From assembly GCF_004016505.1 (NCBI RefSeq), contig NZ_SACR01000003.1, positions 310,001-374,000 of the forward strand: a stretch of DNA of 64,000 bases, in the 5' to 3' direction. This document shows, piece after piece, positions 49,902 through 60,100 of the stretch. Below the pieces are notes generated by a model, which saw nothing but the letters and a program-made list of their open reading frames with translations, searched no databases and was not told where the DNA came from. The stretch's first letter is position 1. Each line of letters begins with the position of its first letter. Made by a program: the position numbers and the translations under genes. The DNA comes from Rubrivivax rivuli. GTDB lineage: Bacteria > Pseudomonadota > Gammaproteobacteria > Burkholderiales > Burkholderiaceae_C.

Positions 49902-52162
49902 AGCTGCCGCGTGCCCCCGCCGCCGGTCTGCGCCTGGCCACGCCGCGTGCGTGGCAGCGCTGCGCCTTCGAGGCCTGCGCGCTGGTGGACGATGGGGTTG
50001 AGCTGATGTGGCAAGCCTGGCCGGCCGGCACGGCCGCCGCGCCAGCGCCCGATGCCGCGCTCGTGACCACGGGCCTGGCCTACGACCGCCTGGGACGCGC
50101 CCTGCGCGCCACGGCCACGGGCCTGGAGACCCTGCCGCTGGCCGAGCAGGCGCCGGCCCTCACCATCGCCGCGCCCCCGCGCTGGACCCCGCTGCCACAC
50201 ACGCCGCTGGCCGGCTGCGGTGCCGGCGCGCCGGCCGATGCGCCCGCGCCCGCGGCCCCCGGCGCGCTGGCCACCGCCGCGCCCGACCTGCTGTGGGTGG
50301 CCGAGCCTTCGGCCGCGCGCGTGTGGCGCTACGACCTGTGGGCGCGCCGCTACCTCGGCTTCCACACGCTGCCCGGTGCGCCCGTGGCGCTCTGCAGCGC
50401 CAGTGACGACGCCGTGCTGGCCTTGCTGCGCGCGACCGACGGCAGCGGCGGCCTGGCGCTGCTGCGCGCCTGCAACCCGCCGCAGATCCTGCCCTGGCCC
50501 GCCACGCTCCGCGAGCCGTCGGCCCTGGCGCGCGCGGCCGATGGCCGGCTGTGGGCGCTGCTGGCCGGCGGCACGCCGCAGGCGCGGGTGGTGGCGCTGG
50601 GTTCGCTGCCGGCGCTGGCCGAGGGCTTGTCATTCGCCGCACCGGGCGCCCGCGCGCTGGCGCTCGGCGCGGCCTTGCGCGACACGCCAGCCAACGCACA
50701 ACAAGGCCAGCCCGCCGAACGCCTGTTCGCAGCCACCGCGCCCGGCGCGCCCTGGCCGGTGTTCACGCTGGACGGTGCCGCCGACCGCCCCGTCATCGCC
50801 CCGGGCTGGGACGGCGGCGCCATCGCCACCGCGCCCGATGGCCGCGTCGGCCACGTCGCGCAGGTGCAGGGCCAGCCTGAGCTGCGCTTCGCTGCGCCCA
50901 CGCGGCTGGCGCGTGCCACACAAGGCCGCGTGCTGAGCTTCCGCTTCGACAGCGAACAGCCCGGCGCCGCCTGGGGCCGCGTGTGGCTGGAGGCCTGCAT
51001 CGCGCCCAACACGCAGTTGCGCTTGCGCTGCCTCGTCACCGACGACGACAGCCCGGCCTTTAGCGAGGCCCCGCGCACGCCACCGGCCAACTTCGCCGCC
51101 GCGCCCGCTGACGATGGCCACCACCCCCCGCTGCCGGAGCTGGACGTGCTGCTGGCCCTGCACGAGCAGCCCTCGCGACCCTGCATCGCCAGCCCGGCCA
51201 GCGGCCTGCGCCCGGGCCGCGCCGGCTGGCGGCCGGCGCGGCCGGGTCACCAGTGGCTGCAAAGCTGGGTGGGCCACGGCGGCCCGGCTTTCGAGGGCAA
51301 CGAACGCAGCCTCGGCCGCTACCTTTGGCTGGAAGTCGAGTTGCTCGGCGATGGCCTGCGCAGCCCGGTGCTGCGTGCGGTGGAAGTCGAACAGCCCGGC
51401 CACGCCTGGTTGCAGCAGTTGCCGGCGCTGTTCTCGCGCGAAGCGCAGGCCGCGAACTTCCTGCGCCGCTACCTCGCCGGCCCGGCCGACCTGCTGGGCG
51501 ATCTGGGCCTGGATGCAGCCACCCGCCACCACCTGCTGGCCCCCGGCCACGCGCCGGCCGAGATGCTGGGCTGGCTGGCCGCGCTGCTGGGCCTGGCGCT
51601 GCAGCCGGCCTGGGGCGAGCGTGCGCGGCGCGAGCTCATCGCCGAGGCCGGCGCCATGGCCCCGCGCCACGGCACGCCCGAGGTGCTGCGCCGCATCGTC
51701 GAGATCCTGGCCGGCGTGCCGGTGCTGCTGCTGGAAGACTTCCGCCTGCGCCACCCGGGTGTGGTGGGCGGCACGGCCAGCCCGGCCGTCAGCTCGGCTC
51801 TGGGCGGCGGCCTGCGCCTGGGCGCGGCGCTGCTGCCGCCGGCCGAGGCCACGGGGGCTGTCGTCGAGACGGTGGAAACAGGCGCCTGGCGCTTCACGCT
51901 GCTGCTGCAGGGCGAGGTGGGCAGCGCACTGCAGGCGATGCTGGTCGATGCCGTGGAGCGCTTCAAGCCTGCGCACACGGCTTTCAGGCTGTGCGCGCTG
52001 GAAAGCGGCTTGCGTGTCGGCCGCGGCCTGCACCTGGACGTGGCCGCGCTCGTGGGCCCCGATTCAGGGCTGCCGCTGCCGGTGTTGGGAGGCACGCGCC
52101 TGGGCCGCGATGCCGTGTTGGGCCGCAGCGCCGGTGAAGCCGGCGGGGGCGCCGCGTGCTGA
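49898..52162 (+). CDS. Baseplate/tail protein I-like with beta-propeller N-terminus (Pvc12-like)
   Basis: 754 residues. Residues about 110-420 show repeating blade-like strands (LLWVAEPSAARVWRYDLWARRYL, LLRATDGSGGLALLRACNPPQIL, ALARAADGRLWALLAGG) that look like a beta-propeller. From about 500 the tail protein I core appears (HAWLQQLPALFSREAQAANFLRRYLA, LLGDLGLDAATRHHLLAPGHAP, LAALLGLALQPAWGERARRELIAEA). Ends in an Ala/Gly tail. The wedge protein completes the baseplate with gpJ. Confidence 0.85.
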   Translation: MKLPRAPAAGLRLATPRAWQRCAFEACALVDDGVELMWQAWPAGTAAAPAPDAALVTTGLAYDRLGRALRATATGLETLPLAEQAPALTIAAPPRWTPLPHTPLAGCGAGAPADAPAPAAPGALATAAPDLLWVAEPSAARVWRYDLWARRYLGFHTLPGAPVALCSASDDAVLALLRATDGSGGLALLRACNPPQILPWPATLREPSALARAADGRLWALLAGGTPQARVVALGSLPALAEGLSFAAPGARALALGAALRDTPANAQQGQPAERLFAATAPGAPWPVFTLDGAADRPVIAPGWDGGAIATAPDGRVGHVAQVQGQPELRFAAPTRLARATQGRVLSFRFDSEQPGAAWGRVWLEACIAPNTQLRLRCLVTDDDSPAFSEAPRTPPANFAAAPADDGHHPPLPELDVLLALHEQPSRPCIASPASGLRPGRAGWRPARPGHQWLQSWVGHGGPAFEGNERSLGRYLWLEVELLGDGLRSPVLRAVEVEQPGHAWLQQLPALFSREAQAANFLRRYLAGPADLLGDLGLDAATRHHLLAPGHAPAEMLGWLAALLGLALQPAWGERARRELIAEAGAMAPRHGTPEVLRRIVEILAGVPVLLLEDFRLRHPGVVGGTASPAVSSALGGGLRLGAALLPPAEATGAVVETVETGAWRFTLLLQGEVGSALQAMLVDAVERFKPAHTAFRLCALESGLRVGRGLHLDVAALVGPDSGLPLPVLGGTRLGRDAVLGRSAGEAGGGAAC

Positions 52163-53718
52163 CGCTCCACCCGCCCCGCAGCGGCGGCCTGCTGGCCGCG
52201 GGCGAAGCCATGCACACGGTGCGGCAGGCCACCGTCACGCTGGCCCACGCCGGGCAGGCCGCGCTGCTGCGCGAAGCGCTGCCGCTGGCCCTGCAAGCGG
52301 TGCTGGACGGCGTGGCGGCCCGGGCCGATGCGGCCGATGCCAGCCCCCACGGCGTGGGCGCTGCGGCCGACCCCGGCGGCCGTCTCTGGCTGCTGCGCCA
52401 CCTGCCTTGCCGCCTGCGGCTTTCGCCGGGCGCCGATCTGCACCAGGCGGTGCGCGCGCTGGAGCGCGCGCTGCAGCAGGCCTGGGCCGAAGCCTCTGGC
52501 GGTGCGCAGCGGCTGGGTGGCGAGACGCCCTGGCTGGTGCTGAATGACCCCACCGAAGCCCTGCTCGGCTCCTGGGCCGACGCACTGGCCGGCCGCCGAG
52601 ACCGCGCCTGGGCCTGGGCGCGGCTCGGCCTGTGGCCTGACGACCTTTCCGCGAGCGCGGCGGACACGCTGGCCGCGCTGCTGCGGGCCGTGGACCGCCA
52701 CCCGCTGCTGAAGGCCATCGGGCCCGACCCCAGCCCCGCGCAACGCCGCCGCGCGCTGCTGGCGCACTGGCTGCAGCAGGGCCTGTTGCCGCGGGCCTTG
52801 GCCCTGCTGGCGCCCATGCAAGCCTTGCAGTTGGCGCAAGGCTTGCCGGGCCACGCGGCGCTGGCGGCGGCGATGGCCGAGCTGCAAGGCAGCGAAACGG
52901 ACGCTGCGTCTCCATCGCTGCCAGCCTCTAGCGAAGGCGCACCAAGCCCGGCGTCCTGGGCGGCGGTCTGGCCCAGCGGCCCGGAAGCTGCAGCCTGCCG
53001 GGCTGCGCTCGCTCTGACACCGCTGCCCGCCAGCGCACGCCACTCGGCCGCGCTGTGGCTGGCCTGGCTGGCGCAGTTGCACGCCGACCCCGGTGCGCTC
53101 GGTGGGCCCTCGAGGCCGCGCGTGCAGGCGGGGCTGCAAGCCTTGGCGCAGGCCGCCCTGGCGCCGCGCACCACCGCGGGCCAGCGGCCGCCCCGTGAAA
53201 CCGCCGCCCCGTCGCCCGAGCCCGCGACCGCGCAGCGCTGGCCCACGCGCCGCGCCGGCTTGCTGCACCTGCTGCCGCTGCTGCCCGAGGCCTTGCCCGC
53301 GCGCGACGAAGGCTGGTCGCGCGCCCGTCTGCTGCGCCTGGCGGTGCACGGCCTGCAGGTGCCGCTGGCCGACCCCGTGCTGGCCCCCTGGCTGGGCGCG
53401 CTGGCCCCGGCGCACTGGGCCGACGCGCCCCCTTCCGATGTCGACGGCAGCCTGGCCGCGCTGCAGGCCGACCTGGCGGCGCTGCGGCAGGCGGTGTGCA
53501 CGCGCCTGCAGCGCCACCTGGCGCCCGAACGCCGCGCCGACATCGAAGCCGACCCCTGGCCCTGGCTGCTGCAGCGCCCCGCCACGCTGCTGGCCGCGCC
53601 CGGCCGCTGGGAGGTGCTCTTCGAAGAAGCCGACACCCGGCTGCGCCTGTGCGGCCTGGACCGCGACCCCGGCTTCCTGCCCTGGCTGGGCCTGAGCGTG
53701 GTGCTGCGTTATGAATGA
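52156..53718 (+). CDS. Candidate tape-measure/assembly protein (Pvc14-like)
   Basis: 520 residues, GTG start overlapping the previous gene by 7 bp. Position between Pvc12 and Pvc15 homologues matches Pvc14, the length-determining contractile injection system tape measure. Similar features: Leu/Ala-rich helical repeats, RRAGLLHLLPLLPEAL (compare GLLLLLP in the family), ARLLRLAVHGLQ and the end LRLCGLDRDPGFLPWLGLSV VLRYE. Overall similarity is weak, so the assignment rests mainly on position and helical composition. Confidence 0.65.
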   Translation: MLTLHPPRSGGLLAAGEAMHTVRQATVTLAHAGQAALLREALPLALQAVLDGVAARADAADASPHGVGAAADPGGRLWLLRHLPCRLRLSPGADLHQAVRALERALQQAWAEASGGAQRLGGETPWLVLNDPTEALLGSWADALAGRRDRAWAWARLGLWPDDLSASAADTLAALLRAVDRHPLLKAIGPDPSPAQRRRALLAHWLQQGLLPRALALLAPMQALQLAQGLPGHAALAAAMAELQGSETDAASPSLPASSEGAPSPASWAAVWPSGPEAAACRAALALTPLPASARHSAALWLAWLAQLHADPGALGGPSRPRVQAGLQALAQAALAPRTTAGQRPPRETAAPSPEPATAQRWPTRRAGLLHLLPLLPEALPARDEGWSRARLLRLAVHGLQVPLADPVLAPWLGALAPAHWADAPPSDVDGSLAALQADLAALRQAVCTRLQRHLAPERRADIEADPWPWLLQRPATLLAAPGRWEVLFEEADTRLRLCGLDRDPGFLPWLGLSVVLRYE

Positions 53719-55732
53719 CCGCGCCCACGGCCCCTGGCTGCAGCCCGAGTGGGTGGCCGACGCCGCAGCGGTGCCCTGCGCGCTGCCCGATGCCGAAGAC
53801 CTGGCGCTGCTGCAGACCGCCGCCGCGGCCTGGGCGCCTTGGTTGCCCGGCTGGGCCGACGAACTGGCCGCCCAGGCCGCAGGGGCCCCCGGCTGGCTGC
53901 CGCCGGGCCGGCCGCGTTACGCCATCGGCGCCGAGCCCAGCGTGGCCGAGCGCGTGCTGCAGCGCCTGTCTGCGGCTCATTCGCAGCCGCCTGAAGCCTG
54001 GGCCGCACTGCAGGCCGCCTGGCGCCTGTGCGCGGCGGTGCCGCTGTGCCCCACGCTGGCCGCCGGCCTGCGCCGCGAAACCGGCCTCTGCGCGCTGACG
54101 CCCGAGCACCTGGCCCTTGCGCTGCGCTGGCCTTTGCACCGCCTGCTGCCGCTGCTGGCGCGCAACCCGCTGCGCGAACTGGGTTTGCTGGTTCCCGCCG
54201 AGCCCGGGCTGCCGCTGGCCTTGCAGGGCCTGCAGGTGCCTGACGACATGGCCCTGGCGCTGTGGCAGCTGCGGCCCAGTGCCTCCACGGCCCCTGCCTT
54301 CACCGACGCGCCCGCCCCCAGCCCCGCGCTGGCGGCCTTGGCACGCGCGCTGCGCAGCCCGGTGCCGGTGCTGGCGCTGTGGGTCGATGCCAGCGGGCGC
54401 GGCCCCGCGCCAGAGAGCGTCGCGCCCCCGGCACGCCGCATTCAGGATGGCCCGGGGCTGGCGGCGGCGCTGGGGCGTTGCCTGGTCGATGAGGTGCTGC
54501 CCATGGTGGTGGTGGCCGATGACGCCGGCGGGGACCCTGAAGCTCTCGGCGCGGGAACTGCTGGCCCGAGCAGCGCGCCCTTGCAGATCCCGGCGGCCTA
54601 CCCCGGCCCCGTGCTCGTGCTGGCCCGCCGCGCCAACATCGCGCTGGACCCCGGCACCCGGCCGCTGCTGGTGCAGCATGCAGAGCCCCCAGCGGCCCCG
54701 GCCCAGGCCCGCACCTGGGCGACGGCGCTGGCCCTGCCGCCCAGCCCGGCCGCCCAGGCCTGGGCGCAGCAGCTGGCCCGCACCCTGCCCTTGCCCGCGG
54801 CCGCCTGCGAACAGGCCGCCACCGACGCCCGCCTCGCCGCCACCCTGGCCGGCCGCGCCCCGGGCCACGCCGACCTGCTGGCCGCCGCGCGCCACCGCGC
54901 TGCGCTGGCGGTTCAAGGCGCGGTAGACCTGCGCTCGCCGCGGGCCACACTGGCCGAACTGGTGCTGCCCGCCACGGCGCAAGCGGCGCTGCAGCACGCG
55001 CTGCGTCTCTTCGAACACCGGCCCGAAGCCGGCCTGCGCCTGCTGCTGGCCGGCCCGCCCGGCACGGGCAAGACCTTCGCGGCGGAGGCCATCGCCCACG
55101 CGCTGCAGCGCGACCTGCTGGTGGTGGACGCCGGCCGCGTGCTCTCACGCTGGCTGGGCGAAACCGAGCGCCGGCTGGAGCAGGCCTTCAGCGCGGCAGA
55201 GACCGCACGCGCGCTGCTTTTCATCGACGAAGCCGATGCGCTCTTTGCGCGCCGCACCGAGGTGAAAGACGCGCACGACCGCTACGCCAACGCCGAGACG
55301 GCCTACCTGCTGCAGCGGCTGGAGCGTTTCCACGGCGTGCTGGTGCTGGCCAGCAACGCGCGCGGCAGCATCGACACCGCCTTCACGCGCCGCTTCGACG
55401 CCGTGCTCGCCTTCGACGAACCCGACGAAGCCGTGCGCGCCCGCCTGTGGGCGCAGATGCTGGGCCCTTGGCCCACCGCACCGCTGCCGCGTGCCGAAGC
55501 CGTGACGCTGCTGGCGCGCTGGTACCCGATGACAGGCGCGCAGATCCGCAGCGCCTGCCGTGCCGCACCGGCCGAGGCCGGCGCGCTGTCTGAACCGGGC
55601 CTGGCGCCGCTGCTGCAGGCCGTGGCGCGCGAGTTCCACAAGGCCGGCCGCAGCTTCCCGGGCCTGCCCACGCTGCCGCGGGGCTTGTCGCCTGCAGAGA
55701 CTGCTGCGCCGCAGCCCGACCCCCTCACCTGA
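53711..55732 (+). CDS. AAA+ ATPase, Pvc15-like
   Basis: 673 residues. The N-terminal 400 residues are Ala/Leu-rich, with winged or degenerate AAA-like character (LALALRWPLHRLLPLLARNPLRELG). The C-terminal AAA domain has Walker A GPPGTGKT (448-455), Walker B LLFIDEADALF (Asp506, Glu507), sensor region ASNARGSIDTAFTRRFDAVL. Pvc15 ATPases help load or assemble cargo. Start overlaps the preceding stop by 8 bp. Confidence 0.92.
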   Translation: MNDRAHGPWLQPEWVADAAAVPCALPDAEDLALLQTAAAAWAPWLPGWADELAAQAAGAPGWLPPGRPRYAIGAEPSVAERVLQRLSAAHSQPPEAWAALQAAWRLCAAVPLCPTLAAGLRRETGLCALTPEHLALALRWPLHRLLPLLARNPLRELGLLVPAEPGLPLALQGLQVPDDMALALWQLRPSASTAPAFTDAPAPSPALAALARALRSPVPVLALWVDASGRGPAPESVAPPARRIQDGPGLAAALGRCLVDEVLPMVVVADDAGGDPEALGAGTAGPSSAPLQIPAAYPGPVLVLARRANIALDPGTRPLLVQHAEPPAAPAQARTWATALALPPSPAAQAWAQQLARTLPLPAAACEQAATDARLAATLAGRAPGHADLLAAARHRAALAVQGAVDLRSPRATLAELVLPATAQAALQHALRLFEHRPEAGLRLLLAGPPGTGKTFAAEAIAHALQRDLLVVDAGRVLSRWLGETERRLEQAFSAAETARALLFIDEADALFARRTEVKDAHDRYANAETAYLLQRLERFHGVLVLASNARGSIDTAFTRRFDAVLAFDEPDEAVRARLWAQMLGPWPTAPLPRAEAVTLLARWYPMTGAQIRSACRAAPAEAGALSEPGLAPLLQAVAREFHKAGRSFPGLPTLPRGLSPAETAAPQPDPLT

Positions 55733-55743
55733 GGCCACAGCCC

Positions 55744-57108
55744 ATGTCCGTCCAAACCTCCAGCCCCTGCACCGCGCAGCCCGGCGCCGATCTGCCCGAC
55801 GACCCCGGCTGCGCGCTGAACTACCACTACGGCATGCTGCTCGGCGCGGCCGACCTGCGCACCGAGCAGGGCTTCCACATCGGCCAGCGCCGTCGCCACG
55901 CCCGCAGCCTGCACGGCCGCGGCGTGGTGCAGGGCCTGGGCGTGCAACTGCGCCCCGAGCGCCACGAACTGGTGGTGCTGCCCGGCCTGGCGCTGGACGC
56001 CCGCGGCCGGGAACTGGCCTTGGCCGAGGCCCACTGCGTACACCTGGGCGCGTGGTGGATGCAGGCGCGCACGCAGCCCGCCTTCGCCGCCCAGCGCGAA
56101 CTGCAGACGGTGACGCTGCAGCTGCTGCTGACGCTGCAGCACCACGTCTGCGCCGACCGCCCCGTGCCCGCCGTGGCCCCGGCCTGCGAAGCCGGCGACG
56201 CCAGCGCGATGGTGGCCTCGCGCCTGTGCGAAAGCGCGCGCCTGGAACTGCAGGACGCCAGCACCCTGCCCCCGGCGGCGCACGGCGTGCCCACCGATGA
56301 ATTGCCGGTCTACGCCCTGCTCGGCCTGGCCGCCACGCTGCCCGCCGCCGGCACCGACCCCGACACCGATTGGGCCGTGGCCGCCCGCGCCGCCATCGCC
56401 GCCGCCGCGCCCGAAGACCGCAGCGCCGCGGCCCTGGCCGCGCTGGACCGCGCCATCGCGCTGGGCACGGCGCGTGTGGCCGCACCCGAGCCCTCGGCCG
56501 AAGACCGCCTGCCCCTGGCGCGTGTACACGACCTCGTGCTGCAGCGCGAGCCCGACACGCCCGGCGCCCCCGAGCGCTGGACGGTGCTGGGCGGCCGTGT
56601 CGAACTGCTCGACCGCCCAGCCCTCTTGGCCACCGGCACCCTGCAGCGGCTGCTGGCCGCGCTGCTGGCCAGCACGCCGGTGGTCGCCGGGCCGGTGGTG
56701 TCGCCACCCTCACCGCCACCACCGCCACCACCGCCGCCCCCCGCGCCCACGCCCCCCGCACCGCCACCGCCTGCGGCGCCGGCCCTGCCGCCGCCGCTCA
56801 TCACCAGCGCGGTCAGCGCGGCCGAGCGCCTCACGCTGCAGCTCGCCGTGCCCGTGCACCCCGGCAGCGCCAGGCCGGTGGCGGTGGCCGTGACCGAGTT
56901 CGACGAGGCCTTCGGCTGGCGCAACTTCACCGTGCGCCATGTCGACGTGGAAGACGGCGGCCGCCGCCTGCTGCTGACGCTGGGCCACCCCCCGCGCGAA
57001 AGGCTGCTGCGCGTGACGCTGTCGCTCGACGGCACCAAACCCCTGCTCGCGGCCGACCGCAGCGAGCTCGCCGGCCTGCACGGGCCGCACTTCACCCTGC
57101 ACCTCTGA
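55744..57108 (+). CDS. Unrecognised eCIS protein, N-terminal domain shared with the next gene
   Basis: 454 residues. The first 100 residues contain a domain of the form NYHYGMLLGAADLRTEQGFH, then RGVVQGLGVQL and VLPGLALDARGREL, which aligns with the start of the next protein. Residues about 105-280 are helical. A polyproline run (about 320-350, with ten consecutive prolines) links to a C-terminal beta-rich domain (about 355-454) that ends LHGPHFTLHL. Not recognised by name. Location behind the ATPase gene, next to the effector gene, suggests a fibre, adaptor or cargo-linked role. Confidence 0.65.
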   Translation: MSVQTSSPCTAQPGADLPDDPGCALNYHYGMLLGAADLRTEQGFHIGQRRRHARSLHGRGVVQGLGVQLRPERHELVVLPGLALDARGRELALAEAHCVHLGAWWMQARTQPAFAAQRELQTVTLQLLLTLQHHVCADRPVPAVAPACEAGDASAMVASRLCESARLELQDASTLPPAAHGVPTDELPVYALLGLAATLPAAGTDPDTDWAVAARAAIAAAAPEDRSAAALAALDRAIALGTARVAAPEPSAEDRLPLARVHDLVLQREPDTPGAPERWTVLGGRVELLDRPALLATGTLQRLLAALLASTPVVAGPVVSPPSPPPPPPPPPPAPTPPAPPPPAAPALPPPLITSAVSAAERLTLQLAVPVHPGSARPVAVAVTEFDEAFGWRNFTVRHVDVEDGGRRLLLTLGHPPRERLLRVTLSLDGTKPLLAADRSELAGLHGPHFTLHL

Positions 57109-57129
57109 AGCCCTGCCCGGAGCCCCGCC

Positions 57130-60100
57130 ATGCCCACCACCCCCACCGTTCCGACAGACACCGGCACCCTCGTCGAGCAAGGCACCCCGCTCGTGCGCAA
57201 CCACTGGTTCGACGGCAAGTTCCTGCGCGCCGACGACCTGGCGCGCGACCAGGATTACCACCGCAGCGCCCAGCGCCTGGCCACGCAGGCCGGCGGCTTC
57301 GGCGTCGTGCACGGGCTGGAGGTCTCGCTGCACGGCAGCGAGATCCGCGTGCAGCCCGGCCTGGGCGTCACCGCCGACGGTGAGCTGCTGATGCTGGGCA
57401 GCGTGCTCAGCGTGGGCGTGGACGCGCTCATCGCGGCGAGCCTCGTTGAAACGCCGGCCCCGGGCAACACGGCTACGGCTGCTGCCGGGCCTGGCCACGC
57501 CGCCTTCGCACCCTGCGTCTCGGCCGGCAGCGCCGAGGCGCCGGGCCCGGTGGCCACCGGCTGGCGCCTGTACCGGCTGACGCTGTCCCCGCACCGCGCC
57601 TTGTGCGGCTTCGAAGACGTGGTGGGCGCGCTGTGCGACCGCGCCTGCGTCAGCGAACGCCAGCGGCCCTACCAGATGGAAGGGGTGCGGCTGCGCGCGC
57701 GCGCCGAGAGCCTGCCGCTGCCACCGCGGCCGGGCTTCGAGGTCGACGGCCGGCATGCACGCTCGCGCATCGCCTCGGCGCTCTTCGGGCGTGAAGACAG
57801 CGCCACCGCCCCGCTGCCCGACAACGGCGGCAGATTGCTCGGCCCGGCCTGGTGCAGCGGCGCACCCCACGCCGGCGGCAGCGAACTCACGCTCGGCTAC
57901 CTGGTGCGCAACGCCGGCACGGCCGATTTCATCGACCTCTGGGCCGGCCGCCGCGAGCGCTTTGCGCCGCAAGCCCCCGGCTACTGGGAACGCCGCACGC
58001 GGCGGCGCCCACATGCCGACTTCATGGCCCAGGTGGCGCAGTTCCAGTGCCAGCTGGCCGGGCTGCTGAAAGACGGCGCACCGCCGGTGGACGAAGGCGG
58101 TGATTGCGAGGCGCTGCGCGGCCTGGTGCGCAACCTGCAGGCGCAGCTGGCGCAGACCTTGGGCAACGGCAACCCCGAGACCGTCGACTGGACGCAGGCC
58201 ACCAGCGTGGCCACGATGAAGCGCCTGAGCGCCTTCGTGGCCCAGGCCGCCACAACCCTGCAAGGAGCGCCCGACCGCGTGCTGCTGGAACGCGGCATCG
58301 TCGAGGTGCCGCCGGCGGGTTTCCTGCCCGTCACGCCCAACGGCGCGCCGGTGCTCAAGCAGGTGCAGGCGCTGCTGGGGCCGGGCGTGCAACTGCAGCT
58401 GTGCAGCGCACCGCTCGATGCCATCGGCCACCTGTTCGAAGAAGCGCAGCACTCCGCGCGCAGCTCGCTCACGCGCGGCCTGGCCGACCCGGCCGACAAG
58501 CCGCTGCTGCAGATCATCGTGCCCGACGGCCAGGCCCAGGCCAGCGCACCCGTCGTGCCGCCGGGGTATGCGGTGGCGATGCAGGTCGACCCGGCCATCA
58601 CGGTGCTGTCGCTGCTGCAGTTGCTGCGGGCGGTGCAGCAGCCAGGCCGGCTGGCGGGTGCCGCGGCTGCATCAGCAGCGCCCAGCGCCATGGCCCCTGG
58701 CGCGCCGGTGGCAGACGCACCCGAAGAGGCCTCGCTGGTGGCTGCGCGCACCCAGCTGGCGGCAGCACTGGCACGGCGCAACACGGCTTCCTTCAGCAGC
58801 CTGCTGCGCGAGACGGCCAGCGCAGCGGCCACGGCCACGTCCGCAGCGGCCGCTGCCGCCGCGCCGGCAGCCACCGCCATCGCGGCGCCCCCTCCGTCGG
58901 CCGCGGCCCCCGGCGCCGCAGTGCAGGTGCCCGCGGTGAACGTGGCGCGTGGCGCCGGCCGCGTGCCTGCCGGCGCCGCGGGCAGCCACGGCTTCACCAC
59001 CGCCGTGCAGGGCCTGCCGGCCGAAGGCGAGGTGCAGAGCCAGGAGTTCGAGGCCGCGTGGGTCGAGGCCCAGATCGCCAGCGACCCCTTCACGGCCGCC
59101 GGCGGCAGCACGCTGGCCGTGGCGCTGCGCCTGTCGGAGGTGGACCGCAGCGACGACGACAAGCTGCCGCCCACGGCACGCGTGGGCTACACGCTCGGGG
59201 TCACGGGCCAGTTGAAGCTGGACGCCGACGCCGCCGCGCTGGAGGGCTTCCGCGCCGAGATCGAGGCCCTCACCGGCTTGAGCGGTGGCGTGCTGCGCGC
59301 CGCCTCGCTGCAGGCCTCGCTGGCTTACACGCTGCACGGTCTGGGCGTGCCGGGCACGCCCGACGGCCCGGTGCGCAGCGGCACGGCCGACATCGCCGTG
59401 CCCCGGCTGGTGCTGCAGCGGGCGGCCGTGGGTGGCGGCGTGCACACACTGGTGCTGCTGCCTCTGAACGAAGGCAGCCTGCTGGTGCTGGAGCACCTGC
59501 CCGCTGCCGGCGCCACGGCCGCGGGCCACACCCGCCTGCAGATGCGCATGATCACGCGCGCCGCCGGCACCGGGCCCGTGACCCACGTGCCGGCCAACCC
59601 GCCGGCCGCGCAGACCCTCACGGCCACGCTCGCCACCCTGCAAGCCGACGCCCAGGCGCTGGCCCCCGGCGCCGCGCCCCGCGTGGCGGCCGAGGCCGGT
59701 TTCGCCGAACTGGCGCGGGTGCTGGGCAGCGAACGGCCCAACGCCACTGACCGTGAACGCCTGCTCGGCGGCGCCGGCAGCGGCACGGCCGGCACCACCG
59801 GCCTGCAGGCCCTGCACGAGTGGGTGCTGTTCCGCCGCCCGGTGGATGCACGCTGCAACGGTTCGGCACCGGTGCCCGCCCCAACGCCGCAGCCGGCGCC
59901 GCCCACACCCACGCCGCCCGCACCGGTACTGACCACGCGCTACCAGGCCGCCGTGCTGCGCCTGGTGCCCAGCTTCAACGGCAACGCGCTGCAGACCACG
60001 CTCGACGCGCTGGGCCGCGGGCAGCTGCCCACCGACAAGGCGGCCACCTTCGCACTCGCCTCTGCCCTCACCTACAACGGCAACGCCGTGCTGCCCACGC

